Below are positions 1-10,212 of a stretch of 64,000 bases of DNA, in pieces. Under the pieces are notes generated by a model. It ran no database searches. It had not been told where the DNA came from and worked only from the letters and a program-made list of their open reading frames with translations. The stretch is from an uncultured bacterium (lineage in GTDB: Bacteria > Bacillota > Clostridia > Lachnospirales > Lachnospiraceae). Position 1 is the first letter of the stretch; every line of letters starts with the position of its first letter. The stretch is from contig CANCXX010000002.1 of NCBI GenBank assembly GCA_947381965.1, positions 83,548-147,547 on the forward strand, given 5' to 3'. The position numbers and the translations under genes were made by a program.

Positions 1-262
1 GATGGATATTTTCCGGTTCCTTCTCAAGCCTCCTGTTGAGAGCCTGACCGATACGCTCACGCATTTCTGCAGCCGCGGCGTTAGTAAAAGTCACCACCAG
101 CAGCCGGTCAATGTCCACCGGATGAACCTCATCCGTAATCATACGTATAATCCGCTCCACCAGCACCGCAGTCTTCCCGGAGCCTGCCGCCGCCGAAACC
201 AGTATATTCCTGTCCCTCAGTTCAATTACTTTTTTCTGTTCAGGCGTAAATGAAATTGCCAT
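1..262 (-). CDS. addA: AddA helicase-nuclease subunit, 5' end only
   Basis: N-terminal fragment of the AddA (RexA) subunit of the AddAB helicase-nuclease, which processes double-strand breaks for recombination. The minus strand reads [17 protein letters not shown] and then a Walker A motif, [16 protein letters not shown], typical of UvrD/Rep-type superfamily 1 helicases. [17 protein letters not shown] stretch follows, matching helicase motif Ia. The gene runs off the left edge, so only about 87 codons are present and the nuclease domain is not visible. It starts 36 bp downstream of the addB stop, the usual addB-addA order of Firmicutes, which supports both calls. Confidence 0.93.
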   Translation of the reverse strand, partial: MAISFTPEQKKVIELRDRNILVSAAAGSGKTAVLVERIIRMITDEVHPVDIDRLLVVTFTNAAAAEMRERIGQALNRRLEKEPENIH

Positions 263-298
263 TTTTATACCTCCCCATACTGCCAGATAGTCTGAAAT

Positions 299-3200
299 TT
301 ACTTCCGGTTTTCCCCAAGTTCTCCCCGCATTCTCTCAAACACTTCATCATCCGGCAGCGCCGCCAAAAGTCGTGTATGGTATCCCGGTACTTTCTCTTC
401 AAAATCACATACTCCCTTATAAGCGCAAAAAGTACAGGACTGCTTTCCTCCCTGCTCACAGGGATTGACCTCTATATCTCCTGCAAGTATCCTTCTGCCA
501 AACTCTCTGATTTTATAGCTGACAAACTTGGAAACGGTTTCATAGTCCTCCCTGGCTATGGTGCTGGAGCGCAGGGAAAAACTTCCATCCTTTTTCCGCT
601 CTACCGGTATCACCATTGATTTCTCTGAAAAGTTTTTATCAAGCAGACCTACTACCTTTTCGTCCTCATTTACAATTCCGGTTGTTCTAAGTTCTTTTAG
701 AATTTCCTGATTGATTTCTTCCGGCGTCATCTCTTCCTTCGCCTTAACCAGCGGGTCATTTACATGATAATATAAAAGGGCCGCCGGAACCACTTCCTTA
801 TCCGGGTGGTTTCTGGCCGTAACCTCCGCCGCCACATTCATATACACCACCAGCTGCAGCTGCAGCCCGTAATACAAAGCTGCCAGATTAAATTTTCGGC
901 TGCCGGATTTATAATCAATCACCTTCACATAAACATGCGCTTCATCCTCACAGGTATCAATTCTGTCAATGCGCCCCCGCAGCTTCATCTGTTCTCCCTC
1001 AGAAAGAGCAATATTTACCGTCTCTAAGGCCTCCACTTTCGAGAATGACATTTCAAAAGAGGCCGGAACAAAGGAACCTTCCTTCAGCTGGGCTTTCAAA
1101 GTCCGTATGGTTCTTTTTAAAATCCGGTACATCCGCTCCACCATATACTCATAGCGGGCGCTGCTGTAAAGAACCGTTTCCCCATAAGATGCAGTGCATG
1201 CCTCTAAAACCTCCCAAAGCAGCCGGTCCCCTTCTTCTTCGTCAAAATCAAACCACGTAAGATTATTTTCTGAAAGTTTTCCTGCAAAGGCTTCCAGCAC
1301 TCCATGAAAAATATTACCCAAATCCGCCTGTTCAAAGCTGAATTCTTCCCGTTCTTTCAGCATCAGACCATATTGCAGGAAATGTGCATAAGCACAGGCG
1401 GCAAACTTTTCCAGACGGCTGACACTGTTTTCCAGCATACTGCCATAAAGCGCCTTTGCAACCGCCGATGCCAGGGGTCTGTGTTCATACCTGGAAAAGG
1501 CCGCTTCCTCCAGCTTCCGGGCGCATATGCCATAAAGCTCATCTTTTTCATATAGCTGGTATAACCCCCGAAGTTCCTCTTCTTTTAAAGCGCCCGCTCT
1601 GCCTTCAGCATAATCCCGAAGTCCCTCCGCCAAAGCAGACAAACCATCCTTTTTTCCTACAATCTGATGGAAAGCAGAATAAATAACGTCCGTTCTTTTT
1701 ATTTTCACTAAGGGAAAAAGCTTTAGCATCATATCCACCAGATAGGAAGGACGAATGCTTTTCCCCTGACTGCTTACCCTTGCATAGGACAGGTAGAGGC
1801 GTTCGGAAGGTTTGGTCATATTCATATACAGATATAGCCTTTGGATATACATCTGCTGTCTGGGTGTAGGGGCTAATTCAAACTCTGACTGCTGCAAAAA
1901 CTCTCTGTCAATATCCGAAATGATCCCCCCCCTAGAAGCTGTTCTTGGAATATTCCCGTCATTGACTCCCAAGAAAAATAATACTTTTACCTGCTTTAAA
2001 CGGCTCCGTTCCATATCCCCAACCACAATCCGGTCCACACTTCCGGGGATAATCCCTACTTCAATTTCTGCAAATCCTGCGTCTAAAATATCCGCAAATT
2101 CCCTAAGACTCATAGGCTCTTCTTCCAAAAGGCCCATTATCTGCTCCAAAACCTCCATAACAAGACGGTAAATCTGTGCATATTCTTTTGCCCGCTCCGA
2201 ATCTTTGTTTTCTTTAAAGTACAACTCATAGCCTGCAAGTTTTTCCTGAATTTTTCCGGCCACAATAAAATCATACAAGGTCCGTACCAGCTCTCCTGCA
2301 GTCTTTCTTTTTTCCAGAAGAGGGGCAATCTGTCCCATAAAGCGTTCTCTAAGGCTGTTGAGCTTCTCCAAAAAAAGTCTTTGTTCTTCTTCCTTTTCCT
2401 TCGTGCCTGCTAATTCCTGCTTTAAGTCCGCCCTACGCACAAATGCCTGACTCCACTTCTTTTTCCCTTTTATGCCAAGGGCCAGCACATAATTCTCCAG
2501 ATAATCAATCTCCTGGGGCTCAAATCCTGAAAGACCGCAGCGCAGATAGTGAAACACTGTTTCATAGGAAAAATCAAAAAGTACAATTTTCAGCGCGCTG
2601 CGTATATACTCAATAAACGGGTTCAGTAAAAGGCCCCTGGTTCTGTCCATAAATACAGGTATGTCATAGACAAGAGCTTCCCGCTCAAAATAGTCGGCAT
2701 AGGTTTCCAAATCTCCCACCACTACCGCCATATCCCGGTAGCAGTACCCTTCTTCCAGTACCAGTTTCTTAATCCGGATACAAACCTGCTGTACTTCCTT
2801 AGCCGGATTTAATGCCTCCATCAAATATATGCTTCCACTGCTCTCTTCCTCAAAAGGCTGTACCGGATACCGGAACAGGTGCTGTTCCAAATGGGCCATT
2901 TCTTTGTTATCGCCAAACCGTGGAAGAGGATTATTTTTAATAAAAATATCACCTGTTCTTTTAACATGAGCTTCCTTAGCCAGACGGCACAAATCTTTTA
3001 CGGTCTTTTTGCTAAGATAAAACAACTCCTGCTCTCCCTTAAGCAGGAACGGATCTTCCCTGATATCAATGGTGATGGAGACTATGACCCTTTCGGTCAA
3101 ACTAAGAAGCTCCTGAATCAGACGGTACTGAATAGGTGTAAAGCCTGTAAAACCGTCAAAAATAATCACACTGTCCCTTACAATGTGTGATTTCCCAACG

Positions 3201-3760
3201 GCTCGCGTCAAAAGGCCCAGGGTTTCTTCCGTGGTAATAAACCGTTCCTGTATGTAATCCTTAAACCCTTTATAAATAATTTCCAAGTCCTTTAATTTAC
3301 TGTGCAGCGCTCCCCGTCCCCTGGCAAACTCCGCCAGTTCCCCCACCTGACCGGTACTGATGCCATACTGCATAAACTCGGAAATTGCCGATTTGACTTC
3401 ATGGATATATCCTATTTTGTTTAAGTTCTTACCAATGACAGGCATTTGCCCCTGTAATGATGCCGCTACTTTCCGCAGCACCAGACTTTTTCCCGTGTCG
3501 TCCAGTACCGGCTTATTTCCGTACCCTGTTTCCTCAAAAATCCGGTGTGCCAGGCGCCCAAAGCTTAGCACGTCAATATTCATTATCCCACCGCATTCAC
3601 TGGCATTTACCAAATCCACCTGTGTCTGCATGGTAAATTGGTCTGGTACCAGGAACAGAAAATTACGCTTCTGTTCCTGGTTTGCCCAGGCAACAATATC
3701 TTTATGAAGCTGTCTGCTCTTTCCTGCGCCTGAACCGCCAAAATAAAACTGTAACCCCAT
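299..3760 (-). CDS. addB: AddB, ATP-dependent helicase/deoxyribonuclease subunit B
   Basis: Encodes 1153 residues, normal length for AddB, the partner of AddA in DNA end resection. Residues 7-15 carry a Walker A-like GGSGAGKS. The C-terminal RecB-type nuclease motif VIDYKSG is intact. The iron-sulphur site is also complete: one cysteine in KFAACAYAHF and three more in the C-terminal SCTFCAYKGVC cluster, as known for Bacillus AddB. The gene lies directly upstream of addA on the same strand and probably forms an operon with it. No frameshift or missing catalytic residue was seen. Confidence 0.96.
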   Translation of the reverse strand: MGLQFYFGGSGAGKSRQLHKDIVAWANQEQKRNFLFLVPDQFTMQTQVDLVNASECGGIMNIDVLSFGRLAHRIFEETGYGNKPVLDDTGKSLVLRKVAASLQGQMPVIGKNLNKIGYIHEVKSAISEFMQYGISTGQVGELAEFARGRGALHSKLKDLEIIYKGFKDYIQERFITTEETLGLLTRAVGKSHIVRDSVIIFDGFTGFTPIQYRLIQELLSLTERVIVSITIDIREDPFLLKGEQELFYLSKKTVKDLCRLAKEAHVKRTGDIFIKNNPLPRFGDNKEMAHLEQHLFRYPVQPFEEESSGSIYLMEALNPAKEVQQVCIRIKKLVLEEGYCYRDMAVVVGDLETYADYFEREALVYDIPVFMDRTRGLLLNPFIEYIRSALKIVLFDFSYETVFHYLRCGLSGFEPQEIDYLENYVLALGIKGKKKWSQAFVRRADLKQELAGTKEKEEEQRLFLEKLNSLRERFMGQIAPLLEKRKTAGELVRTLYDFIVAGKIQEKLAGYELYFKENKDSERAKEYAQIYRLVMEVLEQIMGLLEEEPMSLREFADILDAGFAEIEVGIIPGSVDRIVVGDMERSRLKQVKVLFFLGVNDGNIPRTASRGGIISDIDREFLQQSEFELAPTPRQQMYIQRLYLYMNMTKPSERLYLSYARVSSQGKSIRPSYLVDMMLKLFPLVKIKRTDVIYSAFHQIVGKKDGLSALAEGLRDYAEGRAGALKEEELRGLYQLYEKDELYGICARKLEEAAFSRYEHRPLASAVAKALYGSMLENSVSRLEKFAACAYAHFLQYGLMLKEREEFSFEQADLGNIFHGVLEAFAGKLSENNLTWFDFDEEEGDRLLWEVLEACTASYGETVLYSSARYEYMVERMYRILKRTIRTLKAQLKEGSFVPASFEMSFSKVEALETVNIALSEGEQMKLRGRIDRIDTCEDEAHVYVKVIDYKSGSRKFNLAALYYGLQLQLVVYMNVAAEVTARNHPDKEVVPAALLYYHVNDPLVKAKEEMTPEEINQEILKELRTTGIVNEDEKVVGLLDKNFSEKSMVIPVERKKDGSFSLRSSTIAREDYETVSKFVSYKIREFGRRILAGDIEVNPCEQGGKQSCTFCAYKGVCDFEEKVPGYHTRLLAALPDDEVFERMRGELGENRK

Positions 3761-3826
3761 AAATATCTCCTGTTATTTTTCTTTAAATAACGCGTGATTT
3801 TTACTAATATCTCCGTAATTGTATTA

Positions 3827-4642
3827 TCAGATATAAGGAATCATTTCTTTTACAGAGGAAAAAATCAAATGTGGAATTACCTCTGATGCTTCCACGTCTT
3901 CCATGCCTGCTTCCCCGCTAAGCACCAAAATCCCCCTATAGCCATTATTCACACCTGCCGCCACGTCTGTATACAGACGATCTCCCACCATGGCTGTGTG
4001 TTCTTTATCTGCCCCGGCTCTTTGTGAGAGATAATCCATAATATCTCCATTGGGTTTTCCAATTACATGATCAGGATACCGGAACGCTGAGGCGTGGATA
4101 AACGCGTGAATTGCCCCTATATCAGGGACATATCCTTTTTTTGTAGGACAGTTGTAGTCCGGGTGGGTGGCAATATAGGGAAGCCCTTCTCTGACAAGAT
4201 CACATACCCTGCACATTTTTTCATAGGTAAGCGTATTGTCAAACCCGGTTACTACTACCTCCGGCTCCTTTTCCTCCAGCCAAATCCCTTCTTCCTCAAA
4301 CTCTGCCTTTAGCAAATCATTTCCCAAAAGATACACTTTCTTTTTGGGAAAATGATGTTTCAGATAATCAATCGCCGCCATGCCGGAGGTGACGATTTGC
4401 TCTCTGTCGGTTTTCAGTCCCATCCGTCCAAGCTTTTCCATATATGCCTGGGGATTTTTGGAAGAATTGTTTGTCAGAAACACATACTTCTTTCCTGCAT
4501 GGGTAATTGCTTCAAGAAATTCTTTCGCTCCATCAATCCACCTGTCTCCCAGGTAAACCGTTCCGTCCATATCCAGCGCAAAACAGGTTATGTCCTTCAG
4601 GATCCCCTTTTCGTCCGTATCAACTTTAGGTATCATATTCAC
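3827..4642 (-). CDS. HAD-IIA family sugar-phosphatase-like hydrolase (NagD/AraL type)
   Basis: Encodes 271 residues of the haloacid dehalogenase superfamily, subfamily IIA. The nucleophile motif DMDGTVYLG lies near residue 29, a TNNSS motif II near residue 58, and the metal-binding GDRLYTDVAAG near residue 220. Family members dephosphorylate small phosphorylated metabolites such as 4-nitrophenyl phosphate, sugar phosphates or nucleotides. The substrate cannot be read from sequence. The start overlaps the stop of the upstream aminopeptidase P gene by 4 bp (ATGA), so the two are probably translationally coupled. Confidence 0.88.
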   Translation of the reverse strand: MNMIPKVDTDEKGILKDITCFALDMDGTVYLGDRWIDGAKEFLEAITHAGKKYVFLTNNSSKNPQAYMEKLGRMGLKTDREQIVTSGMAAIDYLKHHFPKKKVYLLGNDLLKAEFEEEGIWLEEKEPEVVVTGFDNTLTYEKMCRVCDLVREGLPYIATHPDYNCPTKKGYVPDIGAIHAFIHASAFRYPDHVIGKPNGDIMDYLSQRAGADKEHTAMVGDRLYTDVAAGVNNGYRGILVLSGEAGMEDVEASEVIPHLIFSSVKEMIPYI

Positions 4643-6447
4643 ACCTCACGGGTGGCATTCTTAAGCCAGGCTAACTCTTCCCCCTCAAAATAGGGTGCAA
4701 GCTTTTCATACACTTCCCTGTGATATTTATTCAGCCTTCTTTTATCTATTTCTTCCATACCAGACAGGTCAACGCCATCCAAGTCAATCGGGACATAAGT
4801 CAGATCTTCAAAATACATAAACTGGCCATATTCATTTTCCTCCCCTTTCCGGCACAGCAGCTCATTTTCAAGCCGGATTCCATGACTTCCTTCTATGTAG
4901 ATTCCCGGTTCATCCGTAGTCACCATTCCCTCTTCAAAAACTGCGCTGTCCTTATAATCATGAAGGATTTTCCACCTAAACCCATTGGGTCCCTCATGCA
5001 CGTTCAGGAGATATCCCACGCCATGTCCGGTTCCATGTTTATAGTCAAGTCCCTTTTCCCAGAAAATCTCCCTTGCACGGATATCCAGATTAACTCCCCG
5101 GCATTCCTTTAAAAATTTCGTATCCTTCAGCTGCAGCATGGCACGGAGCACAAGCGTAAAATGCTCTCTCATCTTTGGGGTAACTTCCCCCAGCACAAAA
5201 GTACGCGTAATGTCGGTGGTTCCCTCCATATAATGTCCGCCGCTGTCCACCATAAGAAGTCCTTCGGGCCGGATTTCGGCACAGGACTGGGGCTGTGCAC
5301 TATAATGAATAATGGCTCCATTTGCCCCATAAGCGCAGATGGTTTCAAAGCTTGGCTCTATAAAATGCTCCGTCTCCTTCCGGAGATTTTCAAGATACTT
5401 TGCCGCACTGATTTCCGTCATGGGAATTTTGCCCACATTTTTCTTCAGCCAGTACATAAAACGGGTAACCGCCACCCCATCCTTAATATGGGCCTTTCTG
5501 ATATTTTCTGTTTCTACCTGATTTTTCACCGCTTTCATAGCTGCTGTGGGATTTGGCTTGTCAATCACTTTCACAGCTTCGGAAAGTTCTTTTTTAAGCC
5601 GGCAGCTGATACGCCCTTTGCACAACAGCACCTTTTTATCATGAATTTCTGACACATACTGATAAAATTTATCGTATGGACACAGTTCGACTCCGCTTTC
5701 TTTCAGGTATTGCCGGACCTCTTCCGGCCAAATCTCATCCTTGTCGCCGTTTTTTTCGTCCTCCGCAAAAAGCAATACCTTTTCCTCTGTCACAACCCCA
5801 TAGGCAAGTACCACAGGACAGTTTTCCACATCATTTCCACGGATATTAAGAAGCCATGCGATATCGTCCAGAGTAGTCAATATATGGATATCCGCCCCTT
5901 CCTCCTTCATTTTGGCTCTTACACGGTCAATTTTAGATGCAGCGCTCTCGCCGCTATAGCATTCTTTCAATAAAAACACCGGATGGTGAACAAGGGCCGG
6001 ACGCTCCTTCCAGATGTCCTCTGCCAAATCTTTATCCCAGATAAGCTTTCCTTTTTTCTTTTCCAGTATCTTCTCATAAGCTTCCGCATCCTCTGCCTTT
6101 ATCACTCTTCCGTCAAAGCCTAAGGTTTGCCCCTCTTTCAGAATCTGTTCCAGATATTCCTTTACTTCCGGCACCCCCGGCTCCCCCATTTTCATCAGCC
6201 GGATACCTGTCCCTTCCAGCTCCCTGCCTGCCTGAATGAAATACCTGCCGTCCGTAAAAAGCGCCGCTTCCTCAGCAGATACTACCAGTGTACCCGCTGA
6301 TCCTGTAAAACCGCTAAAGTAGTTCCGCACCCTAAAAAAGCCGCTGACATATTCACTGTCATGATAATCCGATGTAGGTATCAGATAACAGTCTATCCCA
6401 GCAGCTTTCATACTTTCTCTTAATTTATGAAGTCTTTCCTTTATCAT
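4639..6447 (-). CDS. Xaa-Pro aminopeptidase (aminopeptidase P family, M24)
   Basis: Encodes 602 residues with the long three-domain layout of creatinase/aminopeptidase P enzymes: two creatinase-type N-terminal domains (about residues 1-310) and a C-terminal pita-bread metallopeptidase domain. Metal ligands are visible in VDSGGHYMEGTTDITRT (two Asp), GTGHGVG (His), TDEPGIYIEG (Glu) and IRLENELL (Glu). It should remove N-terminal residues preceding proline from cytoplasmic peptides. It overlaps the HAD gene downstream by 4 bp. Confidence 0.93.
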   Translation of the reverse strand: MIKERLHKLRESMKAAGIDCYLIPTSDYHDSEYVSGFFRVRNYFSGFTGSAGTLVVSAEEAALFTDGRYFIQAGRELEGTGIRLMKMGEPGVPEVKEYLEQILKEGQTLGFDGRVIKAEDAEAYEKILEKKKGKLIWDKDLAEDIWKERPALVHHPVFLLKECYSGESAASKIDRVRAKMKEEGADIHILTTLDDIAWLLNIRGNDVENCPVVLAYGVVTEEKVLLFAEDEKNGDKDEIWPEEVRQYLKESGVELCPYDKFYQYVSEIHDKKVLLCKGRISCRLKKELSEAVKVIDKPNPTAAMKAVKNQVETENIRKAHIKDGVAVTRFMYWLKKNVGKIPMTEISAAKYLENLRKETEHFIEPSFETICAYGANGAIIHYSAQPQSCAEIRPEGLLMVDSGGHYMEGTTDITRTFVLGEVTPKMREHFTLVLRAMLQLKDTKFLKECRGVNLDIRAREIFWEKGLDYKHGTGHGVGYLLNVHEGPNGFRWKILHDYKDSAVFEEGMVTTDEPGIYIEGSHGIRLENELLCRKGEENEYGQFMYFEDLTYVPIDLDGVDLSGMEEIDKRRLNKYHREVYEKLAPYFEGEELAWLKNATREV

Positions 6448-6543
6448 ACCTTTCCACTTTTCCTTTCTTAAGTATCATACGGTATTTTATTCTCACCGCG
6501 ATCTATTATATATGCAAAAAGTGAAAAGAACAACTTTAGCTTT

Positions 6544-6900
6544 TTATTTTTTCATTTTGGGGTTAAAAACCAGACTTGCCAGATACCCGAAAATCAGGGC
6601 CGCCGAGGTTCCAACCGCCCCTGCTTTAAAGCCGCCGGAAAACAGTCCCATAAAGCCCTCTTTATCCACAGCTTCCTTTACCCCTTTCATAAGTACATTG
6701 CCAAACCCAAGCAGCGGCACCGACGCTCCTGCTCCCGCAAACTCCACAAAGGGCTGGTACCACCCAAACACACCAATCACCGCCCCCAAACACACCAGCA
6801 GAACCATAATCCGGCCCGGCATCATTTTCGTTTTTTCCATTAAAATCTGAACCAGTGCGCAAATCAGCCCGCCAACCCAAAACGCATTAAAATAATCCAT
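6544..6900 (-). CDS. spoVAE: Stage V sporulation protein AE (SpoVAE/AEb type)
   Basis: Encodes 118 residues if started at MDYFNAF, where a GGGAGG Shine-Dalgarno lies about 6 bp upstream. An in-frame extension to 6972 lacks one and was rejected. The protein is hydrophobic with three to four membrane segments and contains the SpoVAC/SpoVAE signature VEFAGAGASVPLLGFGN. SpoVA proteins form the spore inner-membrane channel that moves dipicolinic acid during sporulation and germination. It is separated from the other spoVA genes here by about 5.6 kb of metabolic genes, and a sigma-G-like promoter lies upstream. Confidence 0.88.
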   Translation of the reverse strand: MDYFNAFWVGGLICALVQILMEKTKMMPGRIMVLLVCLGAVIGVFGWYQPFVEFAGAGASVPLLGFGNVLMKGVKEAVDKEGFMGLFSGGFKAGAVGTSAALIFGYLASLVFNPKMKK

Positions 6901-6960
6901 GATATCCTCCCTTCCTGCTTTAAGTGAAATAAAAGCTATCCGTATTTCTTTTTCATGGAT

Positions 6961-6989
6961 TATTATGTACATTAATTTTTATTTTATCC
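6961..6989 (-). promoter_or_regulatory. Putative sigma-G promoter of spoVAE
   Basis: On the minus strand GGATA (6985-6989) and CATAATA (6961-6967) are separated by 17 bp, about 60 bp before the spoVAE start. The Bacillus forespore sigma-G pattern is GHATR, 17-18 bp, CATnHTA. The -10 is perfect and the -35 has one mismatch. This is inferred from pattern only. Confidence 0.5.
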
Positions 6990-7034
6990 TTTTATTAGGC
7001 ATCCCGGCGACAAAAGCATAGCAATGAAAATGCT

Positions 7035-7802
7035 TTAGAAAACAAATTCGGTGTTTTCTTCCGAAACATTTGCGATTTTTCCAGCAAAACGTTTTCCCGT
7101 TTCCGTCTGTTTATATCTTTCAATCACTTCATAATTTCCCCACATGTGCATGGGAAATATCTTTTCTGCATTCACCTTCTGTAAAAAATAGTCCATTCCC
7201 AGACCGTATCCTTTTTCCAGTCTGGGGTCTAAGGGAACAAAGGCCGCGTCTATATGTCTTCCTGCAATTTTATCAATTTCTGCTTTATAGTCCCTTTCCA
7301 TTTTTTTATTCCATTCTAAAGGCTCTTCCTCCCAATACCAGTAATTCAAATCTCCTGCATGGTAAATACATTTGCCTTCAGCCGTTACCAGAAAAGCGGC
7401 TCCCTGGTCTGTGGAACGCAAAGCCTCAACTTGAAAGCCATCTTCCGGGCTTTTATACACACTTCCGCCTGCCATCCGGTTCAGTCGTTTTAAAATATCA
7501 GGTGATATTCCATTCCTTTCAAGATATTTTTCATTTAGCCTGATATCATTTCCAACAAAATAACATGTGTTTTTTGATATATTTTCCGCCCATGCAAAAG
7601 CAGAGAGCTGGAAATGGTCAGGATGCTTATGACTGGCAAAAACTAAAAGCTGCTTGTCATCCAAAAGTTCCGGGGCGAATCCTCCGCCCAGCCCCTGTCC
7701 TTTCGCCTTTATATAATCAAAAACCAGCAAAAAGCGATTCAATTCCACCGCAAACCCACTATGGTACAGATAAGTTACTTTTATCCGGCTTCCTGCTGCC
7801 AT
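7035..7802 (-). CDS. MBL-fold metallo-hydrolase
   Basis: Encodes 255 residues of the metallo-beta-lactamase fold. The metal motif appears as SHKHPDHFQ, equivalent to HxHxDH, near residue 57. Further ligands are likely in YHAGDLNYW and in the C-terminal FPMHMWG. The lineage resembles UlaG/RomA-type cytoplasmic hydrolases acting on small phosphoester or lactone substrates, but the substrate is unknown. A good SD (GGAGGAAGGA) precedes the ATG. It sits between spoVAE and the GH31 gene on the same strand. Confidence 0.85.
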   Translation of the reverse strand: MAAGSRIKVTYLYHSGFAVELNRFLLVFDYIKAKGQGLGGGFAPELLDDKQLLVFASHKHPDHFQLSAFAWAENISKNTCYFVGNDIRLNEKYLERNGISPDILKRLNRMAGGSVYKSPEDGFQVEALRSTDQGAAFLVTAEGKCIYHAGDLNYWYWEEEPLEWNKKMERDYKAEIDKIAGRHIDAAFVPLDPRLEKGYGLGMDYFLQKVNAEKIFPMHMWGNYEVIERYKQTETGKRFAGKIANVSEENTEFVF

Positions 7803-7853
7803 TTTCCTTCCTCCCTGTTTCTGCTATAGCACGTTGTAAACGCCCTTTAAGGA

Positions 7854-10190
7854 TCAGCATTTTGAATGCTGCTTCCAGATTTCCTCTCCGGTCCTTATTT
7901 CTATCTTTCCATACTCCTGATAGCCCTCATGCAGTTTTTCCACAGTTGCCGCGCCATTTTCATTTACAATTCTGTATTCATTGTACATACCCTGACGGTA
8001 TGCGAAGTCCTTGCCGTTGTCCTGATAGTGGGTGTAGGTTCCCTCTCCCGGATAGACTTCAAGAATCAATATATCATCTTTATCTTCTCCCACACAAAGC
8101 CGTGCCGGATATTTGGGAAGTACGGCCCCTGCCTTTACATAAATCGGGCATATTTCCAACGGAGCCTTTCTTACGAAAAAGCTTCCGCCCTCTTTTTCTT
8201 CTCCCGTCCAGTAGTCATACCAGATTCCTTCCGGCAGATATACCAGTTTTTCCCTTGCTCCCTGTTCTGCCACCGGCGCCACCAGAAGTCTGTCGCCAAG
8301 CATAAATTCGTCGTTCCGGTTCTTTAGATTTTCGTCCTTTTCATATTCCAGTACAAGGGGACGCAGCATGGGAATGCCTGTCTGCTCTGTTTCACGCATT
8401 AAATCATATAAGTACGGAAGCAGTTCGTATCGAAGATTTATATATTTTCTGCTGATAGCAAGTACTTCCTCCCCAAACTGCCAGGGCTCCTGTACCCGGC
8501 AGCCTGTTGCACAATGATTTCTAAACAGAGGCGAAAAACATCCGGCCTCAATCCATCTGGCAAACAGTTCCGGCGTACCGTCACTTCCAAATCCTCCAAT
8601 ATCCGTTCCCACAAAGTTCATGCCGGACATTCCCAGATTGCACAGCTGAGGAATCGCCATGCGCAGGTGGGTCCAGATACTGTGATTGTCTCCTGTCCAT
8701 GCAGTGGTATATTTCTGGGAACCGGAATAACATGCCCTGGTAATTACAAAGGGACGGTTTCCTGTCAGCCTCTTCCACCCTTCATAGGTTGCCTTTGCCA
8801 TATTGTGTCCATAAATATTATGAATCTGTGAATGAGGGGCAGGGGCATCTTCATCGGTAAAAGCCACATCATCCGGCAAAGGTCCCCGGAAGCTTGCCGG
8901 TTCATTCATATCATTCCATACACCCGATACACCAAGGTCCGTCAGAAACTTCTGTTTTTCTCCCCACCATCTGCGCACATCGGGGTTTCCAAAGTCAGGG
9001 TATACCGCATCCCCCGGCCATACCTCATTGACATAAATCTCTCCTTCCGGTGTTTTGGCAAAATATCCCTTTTCCCGGCCTTCCTCATAAACATAATAAT
9101 CCTCTTCCACCTTTACACCAGGATCAATAATGGTTACTGCCTTTATGCCCATTTCTTTTAAGTCGGATATCACTTTTCTTTCATCCCGATAGTTCTCTTT
9201 ATTCCAGGTGAAAACCTTATAATGATCCATATAATCAATATCAAAATGAATACAGTCACAGGGCAGATGATATTCCCGCAGCTTTCCGGCCACTTCACGG
9301 ATTTGTACTTCGGACTCATAGCCCCATCTTGACTGATGATATCCCAAAGTCCAAAGCTGCTGCATCGGGGCCCGTCCGGTCAGGCTGGTATAACCTGAAA
9401 TTACATTTTTAAGACTCTCTCCGCCTATAAAATAATAATCCAGATTTCCATCATCCGCGCCAAACAAATAGTAGTCATTACATTCTTTTCCCAAGTCAAA
9501 ATAAGTTTTATTATGATTATCAAAGAAAATGCCGTATCTTCCCTCTTCCTTCAAAACAAGCATAAACGGAATACTTTTGTAAAGAGATTTAAAATTATCT
9601 TCCTGAGGGTCCGGAATATCTGAATTCCACATTTCGTATTCATAGTGTCTTTTATTTAAAAAGCCAGTCTTATCTCCCAGACCGTAAATGCAGTCGGCAT
9701 CTTCCAGACATCTTACCTCCTGCACTCTGTAATCTTCCCCTGCCACAACGGAGGCCTCATGTCCTTCCTTTGCAAGCAGCTCAAGCGCCGCCTGACTGAT
9801 CAGCGCCGCTTTTTTCCTTTTTCCTCTGTAAGCCATGCTTAAGGGCCTGCCCTGTTTATCATAAAAGTCTACAAGAAAGCCATCGCTGACCTTTACGGTC
9901 AATTTACTGGTGCTGATTACCACGCTGCTTTCTTCCCATAATACTTCCGGAAGATTTTTATTTTCCTGTGCATCCCCGTTATTTTCCAAGGCGCTGCATC
10001 CGTTAAGCCTCTCCCCAAGCTCCCCCTCAATCGCTCTTGTTCTGTGTCCCGTACCTGTATAGTCGGCAAACACATTTATAATCCAATCTGAAATCACTTC
10101 TATACAGGGCCGTGTATGCGCTTCGGCTCCCTCAAAGGTAAAAAAAACTTTCTGTCCATTTACGTGGTATTCTTTTAATCTTCCGAACAT
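7854..10190 (-). CDS. Glycoside hydrolase family 31 (alpha-glucosidase type)
   Basis: Encodes 778 residues with the full GH31 architecture: N-terminal beta-sandwich, catalytic barrel and C-terminal beta domains. The nucleophile motif GVWNDMNEPASF lies near residue 424 and the acid/base motif TGDNHSIW near residue 500, both intact. Family members cleave alpha-1,4 or alpha-1,6 glucosides or alpha-xylosides. The WNDMNEP form favours alpha-glucosidase. No signal peptide is present, so it should act on imported oligosaccharides. The SD (AAGGAGG) is strong and the upstream EamA gene is only 22 bp away, suggesting co-transcription. Confidence 0.93.
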   Translation of the reverse strand: MFGRLKEYHVNGQKVFFTFEGAEAHTRPCIEVISDWIINVFADYTGTGHRTRAIEGELGERLNGCSALENNGDAQENKNLPEVLWEESSVVISTSKLTVKVSDGFLVDFYDKQGRPLSMAYRGKRKKAALISQAALELLAKEGHEASVVAGEDYRVQEVRCLEDADCIYGLGDKTGFLNKRHYEYEMWNSDIPDPQEDNFKSLYKSIPFMLVLKEEGRYGIFFDNHNKTYFDLGKECNDYYLFGADDGNLDYYFIGGESLKNVISGYTSLTGRAPMQQLWTLGYHQSRWGYESEVQIREVAGKLREYHLPCDCIHFDIDYMDHYKVFTWNKENYRDERKVISDLKEMGIKAVTIIDPGVKVEEDYYVYEEGREKGYFAKTPEGEIYVNEVWPGDAVYPDFGNPDVRRWWGEKQKFLTDLGVSGVWNDMNEPASFRGPLPDDVAFTDEDAPAPHSQIHNIYGHNMAKATYEGWKRLTGNRPFVITRACYSGSQKYTTAWTGDNHSIWTHLRMAIPQLCNLGMSGMNFVGTDIGGFGSDGTPELFARWIEAGCFSPLFRNHCATGCRVQEPWQFGEEVLAISRKYINLRYELLPYLYDLMRETEQTGIPMLRPLVLEYEKDENLKNRNDEFMLGDRLLVAPVAEQGAREKLVYLPEGIWYDYWTGEEKEGGSFFVRKAPLEICPIYVKAGAVLPKYPARLCVGEDKDDILILEVYPGEGTYTHYQDNGKDFAYRQGMYNEYRIVNENGAATVEKLHEGYQEYGKIEIRTGEEIWKQHSKC

Positions 10191-10212
10191 TTGAAACCTC
10201 CTTTTTTCCCTT

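Noticed and set aside
7565-8305. 246-codon plus-strand open frame
   Set aside because: Antisense to the well-supported GH31 gene, with no SD and no recognisable domain.
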